Origin: Clarkia xantiana subsp. parviflora | Lineage: Eukaryota > Streptophyta > Magnoliopsida > Myrtales > Onagraceae | Direction: 5' to 3' | Assembly: GCA_036873135.1 (NCBI GenBank) | Contig: JAPTYO010000011.1 | Span: 4,634,298-4,698,297 of the forward strand | DNA length: 64,000 nucleotides | In this document: piece after piece, positions 43,914-56,494 of the stretch | Position numbering within the stretch: the first letter of the stretch is position 1 | How the letters are laid out: every line of letters begins with the position of its first letter | Program-made: the position numbers and the translations under genes | The notes under the pieces: model-generated | The model's database searches: none | What the model saw: the letters and a program-made list of their open reading frames with translations, nothing else | Told to the model about the DNA's origin: nothing

Positions 43914-46358
43914 AGAAGTTTCTTCTTCCAATCATTTTGATAAGGAAGTTAATTAATGTATCTTAGCTTGCTATATTATTGGATCGGTTTGATGCATAAA
44001 TGGAAGTAAAGGATGTAATCTGCAAAGTTGATGGGGTTTTAATTACTTGAAATGAGTTTTGGTCAACTTAATTAGATTGACCAAAACTAGAAAGTCCAAC
44101 ATTAAGCCTAAAGAAGACCATTCGTAGTCAACTAAGTATTGTGTTTGGAATTTGGATCTGTAATGCAAAACTGGCTAATAATAATAATATAAAGATATTC
44201 GAGATGTTATCAAGCAGAGTAATTAATCTCTAGTGGTAGTATGTATAAACAATAATTTTATATTCAATTTTAATGTATATAGTGTAATGGTTCAACGCTT
44301 AATTTTTAACTAAATATTTTAGATTTAAATCATTTTCAAAAAATATTAATATCTAGCACTTTTGAATTGAAGCTGAATTATTTTAAGATATGTCGTCATC
44401 TTGGATACCTGTAACCCGTAAGAAACAAAACAACAATAAATAAATTATTTAAGGTACCTGAAAAATTACGTAATTGACAAATAGGTAAATTATTATATTA
44501 TATATATTACTTTATGAGATCAACAAACAAAGTCCTGCTCCACCTCTATATAAGTTTCGAACGTATATATTCACTACTGGACATTTCATATTACAACAAT
44601 ATAACGTAATACGTATGTAATGTACAGACACCAGATTGCAACGTACATAACAATATGACATAAAGTACAAACATAGTAGATCACAACATTTATATTAATG
44701 ACTTTTTATGCGTGGTTCGTGTTTAGTTTTCGGCCAAAACTTACGTATAATTATTAGACTGAGCAACATTTGATAGATCTAAAATACTTGGAGGTCAAAA
44801 CAAAAATACGAGGTATCTCTTTGTCAAATATGATTTCTTAGATGTAACTTTTTTAATGCATGTACGTAGATTATACTTTACAAATTATGGGAATAGAGAG
44901 AATAATCAATAAATGGAAAGTATGAATTAATTTAATGGTATTGATAGGGTCAGGTTCACAACCACTTGCTAACGCATCCTCTTATTTTTTTTTTTTAAAC
45001 TAATTAGAAATCGTTAGTGAATCCGTTAATATATTTGTTCAAAGTATATAACGCGTGTTAGAAATCGTTAGTGAAATCTTAAAACTAGTAATTCATATCG
45101 AGTTGAATATATTATATTTATTTTTCATAATTAGTTTCGTGTGGGCGCGCCAAACCCTCATACTTAGTCTTACAGGAAATTATTATTTATTATGTATGTT
45201 TAATGTTTACGCCAAATTAATATAATTAAAACAAGTGTTTCATTCTTTTACAGATATTTTCTAAAATCTTAAAATAAGAAAAACTAAAAATACTATAATA
45301 TAAATATTTATATTGCATCGGTGTAACAAGAATTTCCCTTTTGAAGGCTAATTAGCAGAAAGAGAATGTTTACTAAATATTAAACAACTTCCTAAAATAG
45401 AAAAAAAAAATCATTTTCTAACCGTAAAATATAACATTGCTCATTGTCGAATTAAACTCTTTAACTACTTCACTATATTCATATGGTGTAGCAGTGCATT
45501 ATCCATTAACAAAAGTTTTGTATTAGAAGTCAGTGACATTCTGAAAACGGAAAAAAGTATGCATGGGCGATACTTTACTTTTTACAGTTGAGTTCAGTGT
45601 GATTATAAATAAATTAATTTAAGTGTGGAGAAAACATATTTCAAGTATTATTATTCCTCAATTTGCAAATAGACACCCCTGTCCAAACAAAATCTCTTTA
45701 ACGACTTAATTAATAATTAATTAAGAGAAAGCCCATTTAGCCAATGTTTGGGCTAGAGGCCTTATCGTTGAAGCCCATGCCTACGACTTTTGTGGAGACG
45801 AACCCAGTGGCTCTAGTGTGGGCTCGACGGCATTTTGTGTAGAGAAACAAATCGTGTATTGTTGGGCTCTACTTATTGAAGACTTATTATCCTTCACTAG
45901 TTATTAGTGAGTTAATTTGCAAGAAAATAAATAAGTGAACACCACATTTTGCCATGTCGATAATACAAAGTATCAATAAAGAATATCACTTTAGCACATC
46001 AATAAAATCAAAATAAACTGTTCAATATGGGTTGGCTAGAACATAAGTCATTTGCATTAAAATGCATGAGATCAATTCTCATCTGACATCTCCCTCAAAT
46101 CATTTTTTTTCCTTTCATACAAAATACTATCGGTAAAAAAATTAATTTATATTCTAGTGTTATTTTTTCAAGCTTATTTTTTTTAATAAAAAATATGTAT
46201 TTGACGGCAGTAATATTATATTTACAAATTTAGCCGGTAAATAATGTATCTATCGACGAAATTAGTTATATTTCGTCAGCATAACATATATATATATATC
46301 CTAATTTCATCGAATTGATAAGTTTTTTTTTTTTTTCTTTTTTTTTTGTATTAACCAT
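43914..46358. other. AT-rich intergenic DNA
   Basis: No gene or element termini that I can support. A GACGGCAGTAAT/CCGGTAAATAA/ATCGACGAAAT cluster (46203-46285) looks like CACTA-type subterminal debris. Confidence 0.5.
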
Positions 46359-47912
46359 CACTATAGAAAAACAAGGTTTAGGCGACGCTTAAATAGGATT
46401 TAGACAACGGTTTTTATGTCGCCTAAAGTTTAGCGACGAAAAGACGCAAACGTAAGCGTCGGGATTGGGGGGAGTCGTCTAAACCTTGAGGATGTTTAGC
46501 ATTAAGCGTCGTCTTAAATAAAAGTAAACTCGACGCTTTTCAGCATCGTCTTTATATAGAGTTTATGCATATAGCTCTTTACGTTGTTTACTCTTTATTT
46601 TTTTTTTGGTAGAAAAAGGAATAATACTAGAACGAAGTGTTGCACCGATTAAAAAAAAATCGGCTCAACAATGTCCAAAACAAATTAATTGCGATATTTA
46701 ATCGATCGGGGCTCGCAGGCACCCACAATATCTTTCAATGTACAAAGGCGAGCTTCCCTTGGAGGCACACAACAAGTAACAAAATTAGTTTCTTGATGAA
46801 CCCCAATCCTAGCCATGGTGTCAGCGACCGAATTAGCTTCCCGGTAAATGTGTCTAAGTTTGTACCTCCTTAGTCTGAGTAAGAGATTCCACAATCCAAA
46901 ACGACAGGCATAAGTTTCAAATTAGAAGAAGAACTATCAAAGATAAGTTGCTGAGCGACCAAATCATCAATCTCAACATGTAGAGACTCAATTCCGATCC
47001 CAAGCTAAGGGCAAGAGAGATCCCATCTCGGATAGCCCAAAGCTCTGCAACAAGACTATTTGCAATTCCCAAGCTAAGGGCAAGAGAGATCCCATCTCAG
47101 ATAGCCCAAAGCTCTGCAACAAGACTATTTGCAATTCCCAAGTTTCTAGAAAAACCCGAGATCCAATTCCCATTGGAGTCGCGAATGACTCCCCCTGTAC
47201 CCGCTTTTCCCGAATTGCCGTGGGATGCTCAATCCGTGTTGAGTTTCTTCCACCCGTGATCAGGTGGAAGCCATCTGATTTGGATAGTGGAGAGGGGCAT
47301 CAAGACTTCATGGTGTACCATCGCTTCCTGAATTTTTTTTGCTTGAGCTAAAGAGACATGAAACACACTGTTAGAAGATGTGGTCCTTTGGAAGATAAAA
47401 GAATTTCTATTCTTCCAAAGGTTCCGGAAGCAATATGAAAATAAGGTCCTCCAATCTACACCATGCACAAGCCTATCTTTATCAGTGCAATTGAGCTTAA
47501 TCCATTCGTCCAATGGTAATTCAAAGTAAGCCCTAAAACTTGTTGGAATAGAGACAATATGATCAATGTTTTCAATATCAATAGAGCAGATAGGGCACAC
47601 AAGGTTGTTTACTCTTTAAATATATACAACACTTTATGCATTGTCTATACTTCTAAAAAGGACGACGTCCTTTACGGTGCCTATAATGGAAGTATAGGTA
47701 ATCATTTTTGTGTTGTCTAAACTATAATGTTAAACAATATTTAATCGTTGTTTAAACAATTATTTTAGACTATGCTTGGGTATGGGTTGCCTAAACCCTT
47801 ATTTCAAGCTACGCATGTGTTGCCTAAACATAATTTTAGGCAACGCTCGCGTTGTCTAAGCAAGACTTCAGACAAGGCAAAAAAACGTTGTAATAGCATA
47901 TCACCTATAGTG
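46359..47912. mobile_element. CACTA-like element, split by a LINE
   Basis: Ends CACTATAG... and ...CTATAGTG, with subterminal copies of TTTAGGCGACGC, AAGCGTCG and TTAGACAACG words in both orientations on both sides of the LINE (46598-47603). Without the LINE it would be about 550 bp. The flanking triplets (CAT, AAT) match in two of three positions only, so the 3-bp duplication is not certain. Confidence 0.5.
46598..47603 (-). mobile_element. 5'-truncated L1-type LINE in the CACTA-like element
   Basis: The minus strand encodes the C-terminal part (zf-RVT CPICSIDIENIDHI, then an RNase H tail) and ends in a short 3' UTR plus poly(A) (poly-T at 46598-46608). The protein tail (YREANSVADTMARIGVHQE) is the same family as the LINE at 52507. 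A 15-bp duplication GTTGTTTACTCTTTA flanks it (46583-46597 and 47604-47618). It carries an internal direct repeat (about 55 bp at 47000-47055 and 47070-47125) and frameshifts. Confidence 0.88.
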
Positions 47913-49429
47913 AATGTCGTTTTTCACAGTTATCAGATATGGTATTTATTAAATAATAAACCACAATTATACTCAAGGTCATCATATAGTCTCAAAATCA
48001 TCACAAGCAAAAAGTTTTTACATAATAATAAAAGTACAAGGTAGTTGTCAAATATAACATACTTCACAATTAGAGTACTCGATAGTCATATAATCATAAT
48101 AATAATTTTACATATCTTAAGTAGGTTTGTTCAGTCCAACCAAACCCCTAATTGAAGAGTTATCATCCATCACCATCTTCGAATTAAAGTGCACAACAAC
48201 TGCACATATAAGCAACCAATGGTGGAGCCACGTATAGGTGCAGCTGCAACCTCTCAATTTTATAGAAATTAGTGTACATATTAGTACATATGTAAATTTA
48301 AACCCCCTCACTTTATGAAAAAATTAATGTTGCACCCCCCATTTAAATATGAAAGTTGAGCAACATTAAATATGAATATTATGTGTACATATATATTATT
48401 TAACTCATTATATTGTTGGCAAAAAAAAAACTCTATATATTTTTATAAGTGTATATCTAAGATTATATCTAACTATCTAAGTGACAACGTATATATTTAT
48501 TCAATAAATATCTACAAAAGTATACAAACAAAATTTGGAAATGTCTATTTATCACAGAAAAATGTATTTGAATCCGTTCATAATGCGTATGTTAGGTTTC
48601 AATTTCAAAGTATGAAAACGCGTAATAGTCATTGTAATTAGTTGTTTTAAATTTAAAATATTAGACTATATTTTGTTAGTTTTTCATATGTTTTTTTGCA
48701 AGTATTCATTTTTTAAATAAGTATTTCTATACAATATTTTGAATTTTTTTACCCTTGTAGCAACCTAAGAAAGTTCAAATACCAAAATGTGCCGAAAATT
48801 TAGCAAAATACCAAAATAACCATACTGCTGCTGTTTGAAACAGATGCTCCACTCAAAAAAAAGTTAAAGCCGATGGCGCCCAACGACCATTTTTTTTTCT
48901 TTCCATTTTGACTTTTATGTAAAGGTTTAATGTAATTTTATAATTTTTTAAGAAATTTATTTAATTCTATGGATTTTTTTATTCTAAAACCCTGGTATTT
49001 ATTTATTTTTATTGTTTAAATTTCGACACGTTCAAATCAATGTAGCATTTAATTAGAAGCGAGGAAATAGACATTCCAACAGAAGTAACTATCAAAATAC
49101 CAGCAGATTCGTAAAAGTATTTATGGATGATTATAAGTTGCATTACCTTTAATTGATGTTGTAAAGCACAAGAGCACAAAATTACTATTAAGAGTAATAA
49201 GGCATACCATGAAACACTTTCACTTTGATTTCAACTTCATATCATTCCATGACTTCTTAAGTTGCAGCATCAACATGACAAACCAAACATGGATTTCAGC
49301 TTCCTGTGGTTATTATAATATTGTATTGATTCCATAAACATTCTTGTTTCTGTGTCCGGCATCTGTGCACATAAAGAAGAATAATTGATTCACAGATAAA
49401 GAAGAATATCCAAATTATTCATCAGGATA
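47913..49429. other. Intergenic DNA
   Basis: No gene recognised. It is AT-rich with many short open frames that look random. GGTGGAGCCACG...GTGCAGCTGCAACC (48220-48260) looks like a small repeat fragment. Confidence 0.45.
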
Positions 49430-49879
49430 ATTGATTCCGTAGGATATTGCACCCATACGGGGTACTATTGTAGGTCTCGTAGAGATTGGGGACCGTTGTG
49501 TCGAGTCCCCGAAGTTGTCAACCGCTCGTGGTAGCTTCCCAGCCTCTCTTTTCCTATATATAGACCTTGTTTCTGTTCTAGGAAAACACAATTGATATAA
49601 GTTACATACACGCTCACTCCCATACACATAGAGCTCTAGTCTCGTTTGAGGATTATCATCTGTGGAAACCGGAGGTACCCTCCGCCTAAGTGACGTGTCT
49701 CTCCGACCGGCATCCTGCTGCCATGATTCTGAACCACCTACGACGTTCCGCTTCCGCCGCTGCAAACCGCCAAGTTCGCGATAACGTATTGTTCATATAT
49801 CTACAGTATTATTTATGTGCTAATCCGGTTGTTGATTTTGTTGTGCACGTACGTCGGATTCCAACATTGGTATCAGAGC
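49430..49879 (+). mobile_element. Copia LTR end with Met-tRNA primer-binding site
   Basis: The LTR ends CCAACA at 49866. After one base comes TGGTATCAGAGC (49868-49879), the classic initiator-Met tRNA primer site of plant copia elements. A TATATATAG box (about 49554) fits an LTR promoter. The left LTR boundary is not fixed. Only a short internal stub follows, so the element is truncated. Confidence 0.72.
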
Positions 49880-50429
49880 CTGAGATTCCGTTTCCGGCAT
49901 CATATTTGTTGGATTTTAGAGAGCTAAAAAACTAATAAATGAAAGAAACTCAATAATCAACACACATTTCACTTTAATCATAAGTTGCATTGTTTGCCAT
50001 GGATGGAGCTAAGTGGTGTCGTTCTTCTCTTCACTCGTTCTAACATTCTGTTCTTTTTTTCTTCATCACTTCAACTAGTGAACACAGATTCAGATCTCCT
50101 GCTCCACCCTTCGTGCCCCAAATCGTGCATCACCGTTAATATTTTGACACGTTTCATTAGATTTAATATTTTCATTCCAGGTTTCAACAATCCTAATTAT
50201 GTTTTAGGAAAAAACCACAAAATTAATTACACCCAAGACATATGTCAAGATCTTAACGGTAGGACACGATCTGAGACACAAAGATTGGGGCAGGAGATCT
50301 GTATCTAATGAACACTCTCTCCTAATCAACCATATTCATTTCTAACCTAACCTAAAACGCACAGCGTCAATGGTAGACAACTAAAGTTCTAACAAATTAT
50401 TAAAATGCCACTAACATAAAGTCATATTT
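49880..50429. other. Short copia stub and unassigned DNA
   Basis: After the primer site the sequence quickly loses copia character. No gag is visible and no gene is recognised. Confidence 0.4.
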
Positions 50430-51219
50430 AACACATTAACTTTTAACACCCCCTTAATGTGTTGTTGTTGAACTCTTAATAACTCATGACTTTTATCGAA
50501 CTTGACCTTCAATAACGCTTGGATAAGAATGTTCGCGACTTGATCTACGGATCTCTAATACTCATCTTGATCTCTTCTTCTTTGATCATCTCTCGAATTA
50601 AGTGATGTTTCATTCGAATGTACATCGTCTTGGTGTGAGTACTTGTAGCCACAAGTCTTGCTTTGTTTTTCAAGACCGAACCATTGGGATTGTGCTTCAC
50701 TTTTTAGATCTGCTTCACTTATTTTTCTCAATCATGTGCAAGTCTTCTTCTATGGATTTCTTCCATACTTCTTCTTGGATATCTTCTTAGAAGCTTTCCG
50801 GCTCAACTATGCATACATTACATGTCGCATATACTTCAGATAGTCTTCTCAATCTCTTCGGTGTGCTACTAGAAGTAGATGAACTAGACCCCGAACCATT
50901 GCTCGATGACGATGATGGATCGACTCTAGATGATGTAGATGGAGAGTTTCAACATTCCCTTTGTCACCCCAAACCACTTCTTTATGAACAACCTCTTTTT
51001 GAACTTGCTTTTCTTTCCAATCCCAACTCGCATCTTCATCAAACAACAAATTCTGTTAGTTATGATTTTCTCATTATGCAAGTTATACAACCGATACCCT
51101 TTATTGTCTGGCATATCGTATTCATATGCGAACATATCATACATTTGAACAACAAAAGCACGCACGAGTCTCGTCAACGTAGCACCACCAACATATTGAA
51201 AGTCAATCATATTTAGCAT
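50430..51219 (-). pseudogene. Copia pol remnant, reverse transcriptase deleted
   Basis: Minus strand. 51219-51049 reads the integrase end (NKGYRLYNLHNEKIITNR); after a frameshift, 51049-50990 gives LFDEDASWDWKEKQ, the linker before reverse transcriptase. The frame then jumps to the last part of RNase H near 50640-50440 (KHHLIREMIKEEEIKM, then a stop and frameshift, then DQVANILIQALLKVKFD). The reverse transcriptase between them is missing, so about 1.2 kb is deleted. Confidence 0.75.
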
Positions 51220-51345
51220 TTGTCTGTTGTTTGTTGTTGTTATATTTTTGGACTTCTATTTATTCTTGTTGTTGTATTTTTCAGGCATTGAATGTGTTCG
51301 TTTGACCCAAAAATAATTTTCATTCATGTATTTTGGGTAGAGGTA
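51220..51345. repeat. Direct repeat, left copy
   Basis: About 125 bp (TTGTTCTTGTTGTTGTATTTTTC-like core in shorter form, then TTCATGTATTTTGG) recurring at 56205-56335 in the same orientation. The two copies bracket the nested hAT/LINE block. The interval 51346-51748 next to it shows no recognisable gene. Confidence 0.6.
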
Positions 51346-51748
51346 TTTGAGCAGTACAGTTCTGTTAGTGTAAGTCGGTCGCATAGGCTAACCTCGTATG
51401 AAGCGGATGGAAGTAAGGACGACGAAATTGAGTTAAAGGTAAATAGGTGCTCTCCCATTCGGGCGAGTGGGAGCTATTCGCAATTAGGAAAATTGGGTCG
51501 CCCTTTATGGTAGCACATTAACTAAACCTAGTTGAGGTGTAACTTAATTAGAGCAAGTAATATTAATTATAGAGGCTTAGCCGAAATAATTTGGGTTAGT
51601 GGCCCTATTGGGCTTGTTCATTAACAATATAATGATTAATGTCTACTAAGTGTGAGCTAAATGCATAATTCGGCCGGCCTAGGGTTAACCTCATTAATTT
51701 ATGAGATGTAGATATTCAATCATTCACATCACTATAGGGCTCTAGTCT

Positions 51749-51756
51749 CCACGAAC
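51749..51756. repeat. Left 8-bp target duplication of hAT-like element
   Basis: CCACGAAC, exactly repeated at 56091-56098. Confidence 0.85.
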
Positions 51757-52506
51757 TAGAGTTGAGCATGGACCTGTCCAGGACCGTTAAGGTACATTTC
51801 GGTCCTGGACCGGTCCAGGACCACTAAGACAGTTTGAAACGGTCCCGGTCTTAACGGTCCTAATTCGGTCCAAGACCGTTAGGTCTAATCCATAATTGAT
51901 TTTTTTTTTTAAATCAAGTTTTTTATCAACAAAAAATCTGAATTTATTTTTTAAACCTATATAATATTAATATATTAAAACTGAATTTTTAATTATATAA
52001 TAATTTTTAAAATTAATATATTAAATCTGAATTTTTAAATATTAACATATTAGATTTTAGTTTATGTCTATTAAAAAGCTAGTTTATACTCACAAATGGT
52101 TCTTATCGAGTATTATCCAACTCGTACTCGACATGCCAAAAAGCTCGATTCGAATTCAAAAATATTACTAATCACATTTATTCGTTATAGATGTTTATCT
52201 TTATTTAATTTTCCTTACTTTTTTTTGGCAAATTTTCACTTAAATTCTTATTCATTTCATTTTTACCCGTTTAATTATTAAAATAAAAAGTAAAATGAGT
52301 TTGTGGATTATTTTGATGTTTTTAAGAGTTTTAACGGAACATTTGATTTTTTTTATTGTTAATTTGAAAGAGCAAAATCATTTAGATGACTACTTTAACA
52401 TTAATATATAATATTAATAATCATTAAATTTGACTATTTTGGATGTATTTTGGAAAGTGTGTGAGAAAAACATAGCCGAGTCTTGGGCTGGGGCATCAAA
52501 GCAGGT

Positions 52507-55488
52507 GTGTGTGAGGAAACGGGATAGCGTTGGAAACTGGATTGAGGAACCCAAAGTTATTCAAAACAGGTTTCAACAACATTTTATAGATCTATTCACA
52601 TCTAGTAAAGTTTGTTCGGAAAGAAGTGTGGAGCCTCCCATGCAATGGAGGAAAACCATTACTCATTCCCAAGCAAACTGGCTGGCTCGACCTGTCACTA
52701 TGGATGAAATTAGAAAGGCCACATGGGATTTGAAACCTTTTAAAGCTCCGGGGCCAGATGGACTGCACCCCGCTTTTTTCCAAAAGATGTGGCATTGCAC
52801 TAGTGAGTCCCTTTTTAACGCTATTTCATATGTTTTTAGAACTAACACCATCCCTCCTGGTTGGAATGAGACCCTCCTTTGTCTTATCCCCAAATGTCGG
52901 GTACCTGAGACTGTCTCTCACTTTCGTCCTATTGCACTTTGCAATTCAATTTAAAATTGTCTCAAAAATTCTAGTGAATCGGATTAGGCCTAGGATGAGG
53001 GAACTTATTTCTCCTTTTCAGTCTAGCTTCATCCCGGGTCGTAGAGGTGCAGATAATGTGGTGATGCTTTGGGAGGTGCTCCATTTTTCTAAGAAAAAAC
53101 AGGGGAAGAAGGGTTGTATGGTTCTAAAAATAGACTTGGAAAAGGCTTATGATAGACTTGAATGGGATTTCATTCGAAGAACTTTTTTTTTTTTCAAATT
53201 CCCAAACCACTTGATTTCATTGATTATGAATTGTGTCTCTTCTTCTTCCATTAACATTTTGTTTAATGGGGGCAAGCTGGATGGTTGTGGTAAATAATAG
53301 ATGGGTTGGTATTAAGGTGGGGAGGGGAAGCATACCTCTTACTCACCTTTTCTTTGCGGATGATTTGATTCTTATGGCTGAGTCCACCACTAGCAATTGT
53401 GAGTGTATCCAGTCGGTTCTTAGACATTTTTGCGATATCTCGGGTCAGAAAATAAATTTTTCCAAATCCACCATCTCTTTTTCAAAAAATGTCTCGACCC
53501 GAGATAGAACTTGTTTTTCTGAGATGCTGAACATCAAACCTGTGGAGAACTTTGGCACCTACTTGGGGTTTCCTTTGGATATTACTAATGCAAAACAAGT
53601 TCTTTTAATTTTATTATTGACAAGGTCAGAGCTAAGTTGTCTGGTTGGAGATCTTCACTCCTATCTATGGCGGGCAAAGTTAGCCTTGTGAAATCTGTGA
53701 TGTCTGCTATTCCATCTTACTACATGCAATGTACAATGCTCCCTATTAGAGTTTGTAAGGATTTAGATAAATTGAATAGGAACTTTGTTTGGGGGAGCAC
53801 TGACCAAAAGAAGAGAATCCACCTCGTTGGGTGGAATGAAATCACCAAACCTTTACCTTCTGGTGGACTAGGTCTCCAAACCTCTGAAATGAGGAACAAA
53901 GCCCTTCTTGGAGGTTTAATTTGGAGGCTTAAGACGATTCGGGCCCCTTGGTCTGAACTTTTGCTTAATCGTCTTGTTAGACAATACTCATCTCCTTCTG
54001 CCCGCACCCCTTGTAATTGGCGGGCTATCCAGGAAGGTTTTAAAACTCTCAAATTGGGGTTAGGGTGGATGGTTGCAAATGGTAATGATATTAATTTGTG
54101 GGATGATATCTGGATTAAAGATAAACCCTTGAGACTTTATGTTCAGGGCCCTCTTTTGACTCATGAATATGATTGGAAAGTCAAAGATGTTTTTCAAAAT
54201 GGTAACTGGAATCTGGAGTCTCTGTCTATTGTACTTCCTATAGATATAACTGAATCAATTAAAAGCATTCCAGGAAGTATTTTTAACCAATTGCAGGACT
54301 CGTGTATTTGGAGACTCTCTAGGTCGGGGAATTTCACCAATGCGTCGGCTTATGAAGCACTCTCTGGGCATCTGCGTAATCCTAGCGCATCAGACTGGGG
54401 CTGGATTTGGAAGACTCCCACTATTCCTCGAATCCAATACTTTTTGTGGCTCGGCTTCAGGGGCCGATTGGCCACCACCTCACTCCTTCATCGCATAGGG
54501 TGTAACATAAACCCTCTTTGCCCGGTGTGCTCTAACGATATTGAAAGTATTGATCATATTGCTAGGAGTTGTGCACCTGCAAGGCAGTTGTGGGCAAACT
54601 ACTTTGTACCAACCAGCTTTAGTGACTCATTGAGACTGCCTCTGAATGAGTGGATTAAGGCTAACTGTACTGTCAAAGATTGTTTTGTGCAGGGTGTGGA
54701 TTGGAGAACATTGTTTTCCTATTGTCTTTGGAACCTTTGGAAGAACAGGAATGCTTTTGTCTTTCAAAGGAAAACTTCTTCTAACAATGTGTTTAGTGTC
54801 TCTCTTGCTCAAGCTAAATCTTTTCAGGAAGCTATGACATATTATGAAGACTCTAAGTCATTCTCCACCATACACGTCAGATGGCTCACACCAGACCATG
54901 GTTGGAAGAAACTCAACACAGATGGAGCTTCCCATGGTAACCCGGGTAAAGCAGGTGCAGGAGGAGTCATTCGTGACTCTAACGGCAATTGGATCTCCGG
55001 GTTTTCTAGGAATTTGAGAATTGCGAATAGCCTTGTGGCGGAACTTTGGTCTATCCGAGATGGGATTTCTCATGCTATTAGCTTGGGAATTGAGTCATTG
55101 AACGTCGAGACTGATTCTTTGACTGCTCAACAACTTATCTCGGATATTTCCCATCCTAACTTGAAACTCATGCCGGTTGTTTTGGATTGTAGGAATCTCT
55201 TACTCCAGTTACGTAGATACAAACTTCGGCACGTCTATCGGGAAGCTAACTCGGTTGCAGACGCATTGGCTGGAATTGGAGTTCATCAAGAGTCAAACTT
55301 TGTTACCTATTGTGTTCCTCCGAAAGAAGCTAGACTTTGCACTTTGAAAGATATTGTGGGTGCTTCTGAGCCCCGGTTAATTAATTGTAATGACTAACGT
55401 GTTTGTACTTTGGTTGAACCGATTCTTGCTGAGTCGGGGAAACTTTTCGTTCTAGTAATATATTCATTTTTCTACCAAAAAAAAAAAA
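52507..55488 (+). mobile_element. 5'-truncated L1-type LINE inside the hAT-like element
   Basis: Begins before the reverse transcriptase (VGNWIEEP region), continues through RNase H (stop at 55397) and a 90-bp 3' UTR to a poly(A) at about 55477-55488. The flanking sequence CATAGCCGAGTCTTGG...GCAGGT occurs on both sides (52471-52506 and 55494-55529), 36 bp with one mismatch, plus adjoining A's. Same family as the LINE at 46598. Confidence 0.88.
52510..55397 (+). pseudogene. LINE reverse transcriptase / zf-RVT / RNase H, broken
   Basis: Reverse transcriptase motifs APGPDGLHPAFFQKMW, HFRPIALCN, SSFIPGRRGADN, KIDLEKAYDRLEWDF and FADD are present. There is a frameshift near 52950, a deletion near 53285 that removes the [14 protein letters not shown] block, and another frameshift near 53640. 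From 53637 one frame of 586 codons runs through zf-RVT (about 54480-54600) and RNase H (LNTDGASHGNPGKAGAGGV from about 54910) to the stop. Non-functional. Confidence 0.9.
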
Positions 55489-56204
55489 GAAAACATAGCC
55501 GAGTCTTGGTCTGGGGCATCAAAGCAGGTTTTCAGGACTTAAAGAAATCCTTGTTTCTCAGTTTCACTTTTAACGGTTCCGTCCCGACTCCGCGGACTAT
55601 AACGGTCTTAGATCGAATTGAGTCCATGACTAATAAGTGTGCAAACCAGCAAGGGCTCAACGCATGGCGGAGTACGACGGATAGACCACCGGAGAATCAA
55701 AAGTCGCAGCAGAAAAACGAGAGAGAAGTAGAAAACAACACAGAGAAATAGAGAGAATCATCTAAGTTATATATTAATTTTTCCTTATCACCCCAATAAA
55801 TACTAAACCCTAATAGCAAATAACAAAGATTGCACCGCAACCTTTTGAAGTAAACAAGTTCAGTCCTCAAAGTTAAATCAAAGTTACAGATTGTCTTAAC
55901 CTGACCACAGACAACAATGGGCCAGAAAAAAAGCCAGATGGGCTTTAAACCTAAAGTGGCCGGGGCTCTAACAATAAGGACAGATAAGGACAAGTCCAAT
56001 GGACTCTGTCCTTAATGGACCGGTTCTATCGGTTCGGTCCTGGACCGGTCTGGACTTGGACCAATCCTAATGGACTTTTGCTTACCTCTACCACGAACTA
56101 AACCTCATGGGTACGTAGGAAGAAGTAGACTAGGGGTTCTAGAATGCTAAAGGTGATTGAAGAAAGGGAGAGTTTCGGCTACTATGTTTGAGGGGAGTAG
56201 AGTC

Positions 56205-56335
56205 AAGCATATTTAGCCTTTCTGCTGTTATATTTTTTGGACTTGTATTTGTTCTTGTTGTTGTATTTTTCGGGCCTTGATTATGTTTGTTTGGCCTGAG
56301 ATTGTTCCTTCATGTATTTTGGTTAGATACCTTTG
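56205..56335. repeat. Direct repeat, right copy
   Basis: Partner of 51220-51345, with about 75-80% identity by eye. It begins GCATATTTAGC in both copies. The rest of 56099-56494 shows no gene. Confidence 0.6.
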
Positions 56336-56494
56336 AACTTTGTGTTTCAACTTCCATTTGGTGTTTATAAAGAGCCAATTGAAGGAACCTGCTTCATTGA
56401 CCTGCAACTCTTACTTTTATGTCTTTCTTTTGATGATGCTCTATTCGTCTCCTTCCTTGACCTTCCATCTACATCCTCCACAACAGAAAACTTA

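Larger units (their letters stand above)
51757..56090. mobile_element. hAT-like element carrying a nested LINE
   Basis: TIRs TAGAGTTGAGCA and (right end, inverted) TAGAGGTAAGCA, with a perfect 8-bp duplication CCACGAAC, the hAT signature. GGTCCTGGACCGGTCC-type words flank both ends. After removing the LINE (52507-55488 plus one duplicated target) about 1.3 kb remains, with no transposase seen. Confidence 0.82.

Noticed and set aside
49415..49765. 116-codon minus-strand frame as a gene
   Set aside because: It overlaps a copia LTR that ends at a clear primer-binding site on the plus strand.
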